A DNA stretch of 8,895 nucleotides. Source: Lachnoclostridium sp. UBA7097 (lineage in GTDB: Bacteria; Bacillota; Clostridia; Lachnospirales; Lachnospiraceae). Each line of letters starts with the position of its first letter. The first letter of the stretch is position 1. This document shows positions 1-7,096 of the stretch, piece by piece. The stretch covers positions 1-8,895 of the forward strand of contig DKYP01000131.1 of the NCBI GenBank assembly GCA_002499945.1. The letters run 5' to 3'. Made by a program: the position numbers and the translations under genes. A model generated the notes under the pieces. It saw nothing but the letters and a program-made list of their open reading frames with translations, was not told the DNA's origin and did no database searches.

Positions 1-165
1 GCAGCTTTCCTGCCCTCTATGCTGGAGCGCAAACATCCCATAATATATATCAGATGCTACATCACTGCCATCAAAATCATATACGCCAATTACGCCACAT
101 TCTTCATGAAGGCTGTCTTCAAACTGTGAAGATGAAGGTTCCATTTCCAAATAGTTGTTATCCAT
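1..165 (-). CDS. purF: Amidophosphoribosyltransferase, N-terminal 55 residues (runs off the window)
   Basis: PurF catalyses the first committed step of de novo purine synthesis, replacing the pyrophosphate of PRPP with an amino group from glutamine. Only the propeptide and the start of the glutamine-amidotransferase domain are present. Residues 20-28 read HEECGVIGV and residues 47-54 read ALQHRGQE, both hallmarks of class II PurF enzymes. Cys23 is the expected catalytic nucleophile, exposed once a propeptide of about 22 residues is cleaved; that is longer than the roughly 11-residue propeptide of Bacillus subtilis PurF. The ATG at 165 is supported by GGAGG at 173-177, 7 nt upstream. The gene starts 26 nt after the purC stop, so the two are almost certainly cotranscribed. 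The remaining gene lies beyond position 1, and no frame disruption is seen in the visible part. Confidence 0.95.
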   Translation of the reverse strand, partial: MDNNYLEMEPSSSQFEDSLHEECGVIGVYDFDGSDVASDIYYGMFALQHRGQESC

Positions 166-191
166 AAATCATCCTCCGGAATAAACCTGCT

Positions 192-1070
192 TTATCTGCG
201 GAATGTCTCTCCTGTCAACAGTTCATATGCTTCCCGATATTTTGCGGCTGTCTTTTCCACAACATCATCCGGCAGCAAATTGCCGCTCTCCGGATTATTT
301 TTTAAGAAATCCCGTACATACTGTTTATCAAAAGATGGCTGTGACTGGCCTGGCGTGTATCCTGTCAATGGCCAAAACCTGGAACTATCTGGTGTCAGCA
401 TCTCATCACCCAAAACAACTGTCCCATTTTCAGCCAATCCAAATTCAAATTTCGTATCTGCTATAATAATATTTTTTGAAAGTGCAAAGCTGGCACATTT
501 TTCGTACAACCGAATGGTATAATCTTTAATCTGGGCTGCATAAGAAGCGCCCTTGCCCGGGAAAATTTTTTCCAGAATCTCCTCACTTTGTTCAAAGGTA
601 ATATGTTCGTCATGATCACCGAGATCTGCCTTTGTCGTCGGCGTATAAATTGGCTGCGGCAGTTTGTCTGATTCCTTTAATCCCTCTGCAAGCCGGATGC
701 CGCATACTGTACGATTTGCCTGGTAACTTTCCCATCCGCTTCCTGTAATATATCCCCTTACAATGCATTCGACCGGAATCATCGTAAGTTTTTTGCATTT
801 CATACTTTTCCCTTCAAATTCTTCCGTCCGGAAAAATTCAGGCATGTCTTTCACATCTGTAGAAATCATATGGTTTGGCACGATATCTTTCGTATAATCA
901 AACCAAAAACTGGACATTTTTGTCAGCACAGCGCCTTTGTCTGTGATCTTGTTCTGTAAAATGTTGTCAAATGCAGAAATCCGGTCTGTCGCTACAATGA
1001 CCAGGCTTTCACCGATATCATATACCTGACGCACTTTTCCTTCTTTGATTGGTTTAAATTCTGTACCCAT
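192..1070 (-). CDS. purC: Phosphoribosylaminoimidazole-succinocarboxamide (SAICAR) synthase
   Basis: This 292-residue cytoplasmic enzyme joins CAIR and aspartate using ATP to give SAICAR in de novo purine synthesis. Family signatures are visible in order: KVRQVYD at 12-18, ATDRISAFD at 27-35, VRGYITGSGW at 104-113, TPTTKADLGDHDE at 143-155, IADTKFEFG at 203-211 and DEMLTPDSSRFW at 222-233. At 292 residues it belongs to the longer form, similar in length to yeast ADE1, rather than the roughly 240-residue Bacillus type. An open frame continues upstream to 1178, but the ATG at 1070 fits the family N-terminus and has GGAGG at 1075-1079, 4 nt away. It is followed by purF after 26 nt and is preceded by a strong promoter, so it is probably the first gene of a purine unit. 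Its GC content and use of CGG codons appear higher than in the van genes. Confidence 0.97.
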   Translation of the reverse strand: MGTEFKPIKEGKVRQVYDIGESLVIVATDRISAFDNILQNKITDKGAVLTKMSSFWFDYTKDIVPNHMISTDVKDMPEFFRTEEFEGKSMKCKKLTMIPVECIVRGYITGSGWESYQANRTVCGIRLAEGLKESDKLPQPIYTPTTKADLGDHDEHITFEQSEEILEKIFPGKGASYAAQIKDYTIRLYEKCASFALSKNIIIADTKFEFGLAENGTVVLGDEMLTPDSSRFWPLTGYTPGQSQPSFDKQYVRDFLKNNPESGNLLPDDVVEKTAAKYREAYELLTGETFRR

Positions 1071-1074
1071 TTTT

Positions 1075-1079
1075 CCTCC
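1075..1079 (-). promoter_or_regulatory. Ribosome binding site deciding the purC start
   Basis: The minus strand reads GGAGG followed by four A residues and then ATG at 1070. This excludes the upstream start at 1178, which would add 36 residues lacking family similarity and would lie upstream of the predicted transcription start. Confidence 0.8.
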
Positions 1080-1129
1080 ATATAGTACCATAGTATCTGG
1101 ACTGTTACAAACCAAAATATTACGTATAG

Positions 1130-1158
1130 ATTGTAGCAGAAAATTTATATCACGGCAA
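1130..1158 (-). promoter_or_regulatory. Predicted sigma-A promoter of purC-purF
   Basis: The minus strand carries TTGCCG at 1158-1153, a 17-nt spacer and TACAAT at 1135-1130. The -10 is preceded by TG plus one base, giving an extended -10 element. The start would fall near 1123, leaving a leader of about 53 nt before the purC ATG. No clear Uma2 terminator is seen upstream, so some read-through from Uma2 is possible. The call is by eye from consensus match only. Confidence 0.6.
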
Positions 1159-1239
1159 CCGTTAATTTTGAGGAGCAAACAATCACACTCATAGAATTAA
1201 GAAAGTTGAAAGAAATAACATGATAATCTTCTGCTTTAA

Positions 1240-1770
1240 CTACTCCTCCATTTCCGGTTCATAATCTATGCCATCAAATAAATCATCAAATTTTATCACC
1301 ACATTTTGAAAATGAACCATCTTAAGCTCATCTTTATTGTTGTTTATAACCGTTTTCCATAAATAATATTTAGGCATATTATCTTCATAATCTAATACGT
1401 AAATTTCTATCTGCCTTTTCCTCCAGTCAACAATCCAATATTCATCAATTTCCTGCTGACGGTACAATTCCATCTTTTTGCCGCGGTCATAGCTCTCGGT
1501 TGAAGGCGATAATACCTCCATAACAAAACGTGGATTATTAAAAAAAGAATTGCCACGCCGTTGTTTGAAACGGCAGTTAATAGAAACATCAGGAATTACA
1601 ATTTTTTCCTCACCGCCAGCAATCCATTTATATTGCACATTATCACCAAATACCCTGCAGATACTGTCCTGGACCTGGCTTCCAGCTTTTATTAAAAAAT
1701 TAGAAATTACCATAGAGTGCTCAATTAAAGCTCCTGCCATACCAGAAATATCTATGTCTAATGCTTCCAT
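1240..1770 (-). CDS. Uma2-family (DUF820) PD-(D/E)XK endonuclease-like protein
   Basis: This 176-residue protein has the Uma2/DUF820 core: VIPDVS at 58-63, FVMEVLSPSTESYDRGKKM at 82-100 and EYWIVDWRKRQIEIYVL at 110-126. Asp61, Glu85 and a lysine of the KK pair at 98-99 are the likely nuclease residues; in this family the canonical ExK motif is degenerate. No signal peptide or membrane segment is seen. The family is abundant in cyanobacteria and some Firmicutes, but its biological role is poorly defined. The ATG at 1770 is preferred over an in-frame ATG at 1782, whose only Shine-Dalgarno-like bases abut it directly, and over the longest frame starting at 1911, which would overlap the vanT 3' end. 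The gene has its own predicted promoter and starts 91 nt after vanT, so it need not belong to the resistance operon. Confidence 0.85.
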   Translation of the reverse strand: MEALDIDISGMAGALIEHSMVISNFLIKAGSQVQDSICRVFGDNVQYKWIAGGEEKIVIPDVSINCRFKQRRGNSFFNNPRFVMEVLSPSTESYDRGKKMELYRQQEIDEYWIVDWRKRQIEIYVLDYEDNMPKYYLWKTVINNNKDELKMVHFQNVVIKFDDLFDGIDYEPEMEE

Positions 1771-1803
1771 ATAATACACCATTCCTTTTCTATTGATATA
1801 TTT

Positions 1804-1833
1804 AATATACCATATTAACAAAATAAAATCCAA
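1804..1833 (-). promoter_or_regulatory. Possible extended -10 promoter of the Uma2-family gene
   Basis: The minus strand reads TTGGAT at 1833-1828, an 18-nt spacer and TATATT at 1809-1804, with TGG immediately before the -10. The -35 is poor but the extended -10 is good. The start would be near 1797, about 27 nt before the ATG at 1770. The region is very AT-rich, so chance matches are likely. Confidence 0.4.
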
Positions 1834-1861
1834 TATATCTTTAATAGTTTTTAACCTAAAT

Positions 1862-3994
1862 CTACGAAAAAACAACTGGCAGCCTTGTCCCCATCCTTGA
1901 TAAAAGTTCATTACTTATGCTTCCTGAACAACTGGCAACTTCTGCTGCCCCTGCCCCGCTGTTTTCTGCACCTATTATTGTTACCATATCCCCGGTATTA
2001 ACACCTTCTATATCTGTTATATCTATAGCAAGCTGGTCCATACAGACCCGTCCTGCAACTGGTGCAAGCATGCCTTTTACCAGGACACTTCCCCTGCCAC
2101 AGGATAAACTTCTTGGTACTCCGTCAGCGTAGCCGGCAGGCACTATTGCAATACGGCTGTCACGCTCTGCTGTAAAAGCCCTGCCATACCCTGCACTTTC
2201 CCCTTTTTTTAATTGTTTTACCAGTATAACTTTTGATTTAAGGCAAAGTACAGGTTTAAGCCCGAGGTCAATTACAGTTTTATCCCCTGGTGAACTAAGC
2301 ACACCATACAATGCTATGCCAGCCCTTGCATAATCTGCATCAAGCCCTGGGTAGTTTAGCATCCCATAACTGCTCTGGATATGCAGCTTGGGGATTTTTA
2401 TGCCACTTTTTTCCAATGTATCTATAAGGCCATAGAAACTGCTAATCTGTTCTCTTGTATATAAAATATCTTCTGGCTCTAAACTGTCTGCACAGCACAG
2501 ATGTGTATACATTCCACACACTTCTATATTTTCCATATTAAAGACCTTTTTTACTGCTTCTGTATCACTTGCATCTATTCCAATCCTGTGCATACCTGTA
2601 TCAGCTTTTATATGTGCTTTAACATATATTCCCTGTTTATTTAACGCTTCTGCATAATTTAAGTCTGTTATAGTCTGTATAATGTTATACTTTTTAAGTT
2701 CATATGCACGCCTTATATCTGTATGCCCAAGTACCAGTATTTCCCCTTTTATACCATATTCCCTTAGCCTTACCGCCTCATCTATTGTAGCTGTTGCAAA
2801 TGCTTTTACACCCATTCTGGCAAGATGCGTGGAAATCCCGAAGCTTCCATGCCCATATGCCTCTGCTTTAACAACAGCCATTAATTTACACTTTTCTGGC
2901 AGGATTTTTTGCAACACTTTTACATTATGTCCAAGGTTATCAAGGTTAATTTCAATATATGCCCTGTCTTTTTCTGGATTGTGTTTTGTTTTAAATGGCT
3001 TATACCTGTTCCACAGGGCAATGGCAGATATACTAAATATTACAGAACTTAGACAGGTTACAGAATAACAGGCAAGGCTGTTTTCTATAATAATTTTTTG
3101 GATATGCAGCAATTTTGAACACATGCGTATTATAACAATCATCATTGGATGTATAATATAAATTACCAGTGATAATGTCCTTATATTTACAAGGCGTTTC
3201 CCTTTAAAGAATAAAAGCAGGTTAAATAGGAAATACATACAAGGCAGTAAAAATATATACATGCTGTCATGCCGCTGTAATTTAAACCCATGTAAAATTA
3301 AAGCTTCAGTAAGCATTAACAAGAAACTTGCCATAAAGCCACATAAGTTTTTGCCAAATGAAAGCTGGCTTCTGTTTTCTGATATATATCCCCCAAGAAT
3401 GAAAAATACTGGCGCAAAGAAAATCCCGTTTCTTGTGTAATCTGTTATAAGGAAAATCTGGCTGTAAAAGCTTTTTAATGCAGGAATATTTTCAGGTATT
3501 CCATAATAACTGTCACCAAAAAGCCCGGTTATATAAAGGATTACTGATATAATTAATGCTTTTGCAAATCCTTGTTTCTTTACAAGATACCATGCTATGG
3601 CTGCACCAGTAATTGATGCAGGAAGATACCATAAATGGTATAAAGTCCCGTCAAATATAATATCTTTAATAATATTTGGCAAAAAATTATCCATAGAAAA
3701 ATATCCATTATATATATTTACTGGAATATAAATTAATATTGCCACAATGTAAATTATAGCTGTCTTTTTTATAAATCCTGCCAGCCTGCCATTGCCACAT
3801 GTATATTCTGTAACCAGGAAAAAGCCTGATACCATAAAGAAAAACGGTACACCAGTGCGTGCAATAACCCTTGTCAGTATAAAATCCCCTGTTTCATTAA
3901 AAGAAGCAAGTGGTGATGTGTGGATTGCAATAATTAATAATGCAAATACAAATCTTGCAAAGTCAATTCCTGTATAATTTTTATTCCTTCTCAT
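1862..3994 (-). CDS. vanT: Membrane-bound serine racemase VanT (acyltransferase-3-like domain fused to alanine racemase fold)
   Basis: VanT supplies D-serine for D-Ala-D-Ser synthesis. The 710-residue length matches known VanT proteins (about 700). Residues 7-330 form an acyltransferase-3-type membrane domain with about ten hydrophobic segments, thought to take up L-Ser. Residues 343-710 form a PLP-dependent racemase: AVVKAEAYGHG at 373-383 carries the PLP lysine Lys376, ADTGMHRIG lies at 464-472, AGYGR at 601-605 carries the catalytic Tyr603, and CMDQ lies at 651-654. Asn695 occupies the position of alanine racemase Tyr354 (Geobacillus numbering), a substitution reported in VanT and linked to serine use. 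The ATG at 3994 overlaps the vanXY 3' end by 14 nt and has GGAGG at 4002-4006, 7 nt upstream, implying coupled translation. It is the last gene of the enzyme operon, with no clear terminator after it. Confidence 0.95.
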   Translation of the reverse strand: MRRNKNYTGIDFARFVFALLIIAIHTSPLASFNETGDFILTRVIARTGVPFFFMVSGFFLVTEYTCGNGRLAGFIKKTAIIYIVAILIYIPVNIYNGYFSMDNFLPNIIKDIIFDGTLYHLWYLPASITGAAIAWYLVKKQGFAKALIISVILYITGLFGDSYYGIPENIPALKSFYSQIFLITDYTRNGIFFAPVFFILGGYISENRSQLSFGKNLCGFMASFLLMLTEALILHGFKLQRHDSMYIFLLPCMYFLFNLLLFFKGKRLVNIRTLSLVIYIIHPMMIVIIRMCSKLLHIQKIIIENSLACYSVTCLSSVIFSISAIALWNRYKPFKTKHNPEKDRAYIEINLDNLGHNVKVLQKILPEKCKLMAVVKAEAYGHGSFGISTHLARMGVKAFATATIDEAVRLREYGIKGEILVLGHTDIRRAYELKKYNIIQTITDLNYAEALNKQGIYVKAHIKADTGMHRIGIDASDTEAVKKVFNMENIEVCGMYTHLCCADSLEPEDILYTREQISSFYGLIDTLEKSGIKIPKLHIQSSYGMLNYPGLDADYARAGIALYGVLSSPGDKTVIDLGLKPVLCLKSKVILVKQLKKGESAGYGRAFTAERDSRIAIVPAGYADGVPRSLSCGRGSVLVKGMLAPVAGRVCMDQLAIDITDIEGVNTGDMVTIIGAENSGAGAAEVASCSGSISNELLSRMGTRLPVVFS

Positions 3995-4760
3995 TGGTTC
4001 TCCTCCAAGCTGTTACAATAAAACCATCTATATTATTTCCAGAAACCTGCACAATCTGGTTATCAGGGACATCTAATATGGTTTTATCTGAAACCGCTGG
4101 TACATAGTATATTTCAACACTAACCCCGCACTTGTCTTTATAAACCAGACTGCATCCATTTCTGTATGATTTAATAAATTTTATATATTCTTCAAGTGAA
4201 AAACCATTATCTGTAATAATTCTTGAATGCGGGTATCCTACATACCTGAAATGCCATGGTTCGTGTGAAATACCCGTAACCTGCTCTTTATTTTTCTGGT
4301 AACGTTCAATAAAACCATAATCCGGGGCGGTTTTCCTGAACTGGTTGCAAATGCCTGTGTATGGAAAATCAGGACGTATAAAATCTATTTCTTCTTTAGC
4401 AAGCCCCAAATCAATGGCAAGCCCTGTCTGGTGTTCACTATGGCAAGGGAGTGCAACATATTTTCTAGTAAAATCTTCGCCATTATCCCTTAATGAACCA
4501 CTATATATTTCTTCTTGCTCTTTTTTAGTGCGGTATCCGCTTACAGGTACAATCATGTTCCCTGATGAAATTTTTTCTAAAACCAGCTGCAAAATACTTG
4601 CTGCATCATGTTTTAAAAGAATTGCAGGAAAATGGATACAGGCAGGCACTAATTTCTCTCTTTTTCCTTTTCCTGTATTTTTTAATGGATAATCTGCGTT
4701 AACAAGCAGAAGATTTCCACTATATATTTTTTCTTTTTCCAGCATAATACTTTTCATCAT
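3981..4760 (-). CDS. vanXY: D,D-dipeptidase/D,D-carboxypeptidase VanXY (VanXY-G type)
   Basis: This 259-residue zinc peptidase of MEROPS family M15B is expected to hydrolyse D-Ala-D-Ala and to trim the terminal D-Ala from pentapeptide precursors, leaving D-Ala-D-Ser as the incorporated end. SGYR at 74-77 gives the transition-state arginine. SEHQTGLAID at 108-117 supplies zinc ligands His110 and Asp117, and EPWH at 167-170 supplies catalytic Glu167 and zinc ligand His170. There is no signal peptide or membrane anchor, which argues for cytoplasmic VanXY and against membrane-anchored VanY. Length is close to VanXY-G (about 254). The first ATG overlaps the vanG stop as ATGA, and its 3' end overlaps vanT by 14 nt. 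In-frame ATG codons at 4757 and 4745 are possible alternative starts. Substrate preference cannot be fixed by eye. Confidence 0.93.
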   Translation of the reverse strand: MMKSIMLEKEKIYSGNLLLVNADYPLKNTGKGKREKLVPACIHFPAILLKHDAASILQLVLEKISSGNMIVPVSGYRTKKEQEEIYSGSLRDNGEDFTRKYVALPCHSEHQTGLAIDLGLAKEEIDFIRPDFPYTGICNQFRKTAPDYGFIERYQKNKEQVTGISHEPWHFRYVGYPHSRIITDNGFSLEEYIKFIKSYRNGCSLVYKDKCGVSVEIYYVPAVSDKTILDVPDNQIVQVSGNNIDGFIVTAWRRTNEKE

Positions 4761-5827
4761 ATATATAACCTTACCAGCTTGTCCAACATTGCAGCAAAAG
4801 ACAGGCCAGCTCCTTTCATCATATTTGGAAAACGGCTGTGTGAAGTAAACCCGGGAATTGTATTTACTTCATTAAAAACTATTTCCCCGGATGGCTTTAA
4901 AAACATGTCAACCCTTGCAAAGCCGGAACAGCCAAGCGCTTTATATATTGTTATGGCAGCTTTTTTAATGCGCTCCTCTGTTTCCCTGCTAATACGTGCA
5001 GGCATATAAATTTTAGATGTTTCTAATGTATACTTCTCTTTATAATCAAAGAAACCATCTGATAATTCAATTTCATCAACACGCCCTGTAAAAAGTTCCC
5101 CGCTGCCAGTACCACCAAGTATTGCACAGCCTGTTTCAAAGCCCTCAATGGCTTCTTCAGCAATAATTTCTGTATCATGTCCTGATGCAAGCCCTATTGC
5201 ATTATCAAGTTCTTCAATACAATTTACCTTTGTTATGCCAAAAGATGAGCCTGAATGTACAGGTTTTATAAAAACCGGGAATCCAAGTTTTTGTTTTATT
5301 TCCTCTTTGAACCTTTCTATTGCATCTGCTGCCATTCCTGTAGTGCTGGATTTTACTGATTTTGGCACAGTTACCCCTGCAAGTTTTACAATTTTATGCG
5401 CCCTGTCTTTGTCCATGCAAAGCGCAGAAGAAAGTGTATTACAGCCGGCAACTGGTATTCCTGCCAGTTCAAACAGCCCCTGCAAAGTCCCGTCCTCACC
5501 ATTCTTTCCATGCAATACTGGAAATGCCAGGTCAATTTTTATAGTTTTATACCTGCCATTAATAAGTTCTAAAATTCCTTTTACAGAACGGTTTTGTGAA
5601 ACTGCAACAGGAATAATATCTTTATCATTTTCTGTCCATGTATTATCCTGGATTTTTTTATATTCCCCTGTATAGTGGTACCATTCGCCATCCCTTGTAA
5701 TCCCGACAGGAATAATTTCAAAATCATTTTTGTTGATATTTTCAAGAACAGCAAAAGCTGACTGTAATGATACTTCATATTCTGTAGAATTTCCTCCAAA
5801 AATAACTGCAATTTTTTTCCTCTGCAT
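4757..5827 (-). CDS. vanG: D-alanine--D-serine ligase VanG
   Basis: This ATP-grasp ligase (356 residues; VanG about 349) is expected to make D-Ala-D-Ser for addition to UDP-MurNAc-tripeptide in the cytoplasm. Signatures in order: AVIFGGNSTEYEVSL at 7-21, FPVLHGKNGEDGTLQG at 102-117, CMDKDRAHK at 137-145, FIKPVHSGSSFGITK at 186-200, the omega-loop segment DYKEKYTLETSKI at 261-273, then RVDMF at 305-309 and FNEVNTIPGFTSHSR at 318-332 with metal-binding Asp307, Glu320 and Asn322. The EKY at 264-266 followed by Leu and Ile is the pattern of D-Ser ligases (VanC, VanE, VanG); D-lactate ligases of the VanA type have His in this loop. The open frame extends to 5974, but the ATG at 5827 fits the family N-terminus and has GAGG at 5834-5837. 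It overlaps vanXY by 4 nt. Confidence 0.96.
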   Translation of the reverse strand: MQRKKIAVIFGGNSTEYEVSLQSAFAVLENINKNDFEIIPVGITRDGEWYHYTGEYKKIQDNTWTENDKDIIPVAVSQNRSVKGILELINGRYKTIKIDLAFPVLHGKNGEDGTLQGLFELAGIPVAGCNTLSSALCMDKDRAHKIVKLAGVTVPKSVKSSTTGMAADAIERFKEEIKQKLGFPVFIKPVHSGSSFGITKVNCIEELDNAIGLASGHDTEIIAEEAIEGFETGCAILGGTGSGELFTGRVDEIELSDGFFDYKEKYTLETSKIYMPARISRETEERIKKAAITIYKALGCSGFARVDMFLKPSGEIVFNEVNTIPGFTSHSRFPNMMKGAGLSFAAMLDKLVRLYI

Positions 5828-5833
5828 CTTAAA

Positions 5834-5837
5834 CCTC
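5834..5837 (-). promoter_or_regulatory. Ribosome binding site deciding the vanG start
   Basis: The minus strand reads AAGAGGTTTAAG immediately before ATG at 5827, so GAGG lies 6 nt from the start. This rules against the 49-residue N-terminal extension to 5974, which would be translated through the hairpin and has no similarity to ligase N-termini. Confidence 0.75.
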
Positions 5838-5877
5838 TTTTCTACGTATTTACACGTTTTTAAATTATTTCTTTTGC

Positions 5878-5930
5878 AAAACAAAAACACTCTTGTTTTG
5901 ATACAATGGATTGTACCAGAAACAAGAGTG
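5878..5930 (-). terminator. Long hairpin with U-tract between vanS and vanG (terminator or attenuator)
   Basis: The two outer arms, 5888-5898 and 5920-5930, are perfectly complementary over 11 bp (CACTCTTGTTT and AAACAAGAGTG). Inside lies a second perfect 6-bp stem, 5902-5907 with 5910-5915, separated from the outer stem by an internal loop. In the vanS-to-vanG direction the hairpin is followed at once by TTTTTGTTTT (5887-5878), the form of an intrinsic terminator. The outer stem is GC-poor, so strength is uncertain. It ends 50 nt before the vanG ATG, so it could end vanRS transcripts or attenuate vanG-vanXY-vanT. On the plus strand only a weak T-rich tract follows. Confidence 0.7.
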
Positions 5931-5945
5931 CCTTTCTTCATTTTT

Positions 5946-5974
5946 ATGCTATAATTTTCTTTAATTATAATCAA
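5946..5974 (-). promoter_or_regulatory. Weak candidate promoter for vanG-vanXY-vanT
   Basis: The minus strand carries TTGATT at 5974-5969, a 17-nt spacer and TAGCAT at 5951-5946. Each hexamer matches consensus at four of six positions. A start near 5939 would place the whole hairpin at 5888-5930 in the vanG leader RNA. Van enzyme promoters usually depend on phosphorylated VanR and lack a good -35, so eye-based calling is unreliable here. Confidence 0.3.
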
Positions 5975-5992
5975 AAATTTCTTACAGTTTTC

Positions 5993-7096
5993 CTACAAAA
6001 AAGGAACAATAACATTAAATTCTATTACTTCATCTGCACTTTCTGCAGTTATGTGCCCATTATGCAGCTCCACAATCTCCTTTGCTATGGCAAGCCCCAG
6101 CCCTGCACCGCCATTCCTTGAGGCACGGGAAGTGTCAAGCCGGTAGAACTGTTCAAAAATACGCCCAAGCTTTTCCTGCGGGATAGTATCACCATTATTT
6201 ATAAACTTTACAGATACTTCTTTATCCTCCTGTACTACAATTATCTTAATAACACTGTTATCAAAACTGTAAAATACAGCATTCCTTAAAAGATTGTCAA
6301 AGACACGCTGTATCTTATCTGCATCACATTTTAACATAATATCTGGTGCAGCTTCAAGCTGGCATTCAAGTCCTTTGTCCATAAACATCGGTTTAAATTC
6401 AAATACAGTCTGTTCAAGCAGGCGTGTTAAATTGACCCTGCTGTACTGCAATGTAATATTAGAAAGGTTAAACCTTGTAATTTCAAAAAACTCATTTACA
6501 AGTTCTTCAAGACGCTCTGCCTTATCAAGTGAAATTGATAAATATTTCTCCTGAAGTTCTTCTGATATCTGCCTTTCATCACGCAGCAGTGTCAGATATC
6601 CTATTACAGAAGTAAGTGGTGTCTTTAAATCATGTGCAAGATAAATAATTAAGTCATTCTTGCGCTGTTCTGCTTCCTTTGCAATATTGGCATTTTTAAT
6701 AGCTTTTTCACGTACCAGGTTCATCTTGTCCTGTACATTTTTCATATCACCAGGAAGTATAATCTGCTCTCCTGAAAGGTTTGCAAGCTTTTCAGAGGCA
6801 GAAATAACCTCATCAAGATACCATAAAGGTTTTGCCATAAAATGGTACGTTATTAAAATTCCACCGGCTATAAGCGGGACACCTGCAAATACAAGTATAT
6901 ATTCTTTTACATAATTTAGAAAAACATAAACCGGGTTGCTCCAGTGCCATGAAAGCCTTGAACAATATGACCATGCCAGGATTACAAAAAGAATAAAACC
7001 ACAAAAAAATCCAATAAGTGATAAAAAATATTTAAATACAATATTTCTTATAATCCTGCTATTATAATTTCCCTTTGACTCCGGCCTTTTACTCAA
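5993..7096 (-). CDS. vanS: Sensor histidine kinase VanS
   Basis: VanS is the membrane sensor that phosphorylates VanR. Residue numbers here are from the longest frame (TTG at 7108, 371 residues). Two hydrophobic segments at about 26-48 and 70-90 flank a short outside loop of about 20 residues, too small for a folded sensor domain. The H-box YLAHDLKTPLTSVIGYL at 156-172 carries His159. The ATPase domain shows the N-box DNLLRNAVFY at 271-280, the G1-box NNGDTIP at 304-310 and the G2-box GGAGLGLAI at 333-341. No ATG is available near the start. TTG at 7096, overlapping the vanR stop by 8 nt, is chosen; TTG at 7108 is the alternative but directly abuts a run of six G. Overlap with vanR implies coupled translation. 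The assignment to VanS rather than a generic kinase rests on the cluster context. Confidence 0.9.
   Translation of the reverse strand: MSKRPESKGNYNSRIIRNIVFKYFLSLIGFFCGFILFVILAWSYCSRLSWHWSNPVYVFLNYVKEYILVFAGVPLIAGGILITYHFMAKPLWYLDEVISASEKLANLSGEQIILPGDMKNVQDKMNLVREKAIKNANIAKEAEQRKNDLIIYLAHDLKTPLTSVIGYLTLLRDERQISEELQEKYLSISLDKAERLEELVNEFFEITRFNLSNITLQYSRVNLTRLLEQTVFEFKPMFMDKGLECQLEAAPDIMLKCDADKIQRVFDNLLRNAVFYSFDNSVIKIIVVQEDKEVSVKFINNGDTIPQEKLGRIFEQFYRLDTSRASRNGGAGLGLAIAKEIVELHNGHITAESADEVIEFNVIVPFL

Noticed and set aside
1082..1110. TTGTAA-17-TACTAT as purC promoter
   Set aside because: Transcription would start inside the ribosome binding site, leaving no usable leader; the upstream TTGCCG/TACAAT pair is better.
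1071..1178. 36-residue N-terminal extension of purC
   Set aside because: The predicted promoter lies inside it, the residues do not match SAICAR synthases, and ATG 1070 has GGAGG upstream.
1771..1861. Terminator after vanT
   Set aside because: The stretch is AT-rich but I found no stem of useful length followed by a U-tract.
1771..1911. Longer Uma2 start overlapping the vanT 3' end
   Set aside because: The extension is hydrophobic and unlike the family, crosses the predicted promoter and lacks a ribosome binding site.
3981..4760. vanXY gene as membrane VanY carboxypeptidase
   Set aside because: There is no signal peptide or transmembrane segment, and length and order (between vanG and vanT) fit VanXY.
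4757..5827. vanG as a second housekeeping D-Ala-D-Ala ligase (ddl)
   Set aside because: The omega-loop EKY with following Leu/Ile pattern and the vanXY-vanT partners point to a D-Ser ligase.
5828..5974. 49-residue N-terminal extension of vanG
   Set aside because: It translates the hairpin and U-tract, has no ligase similarity, and the ATG at 5827 has a spaced GAGG and the family N-terminus.
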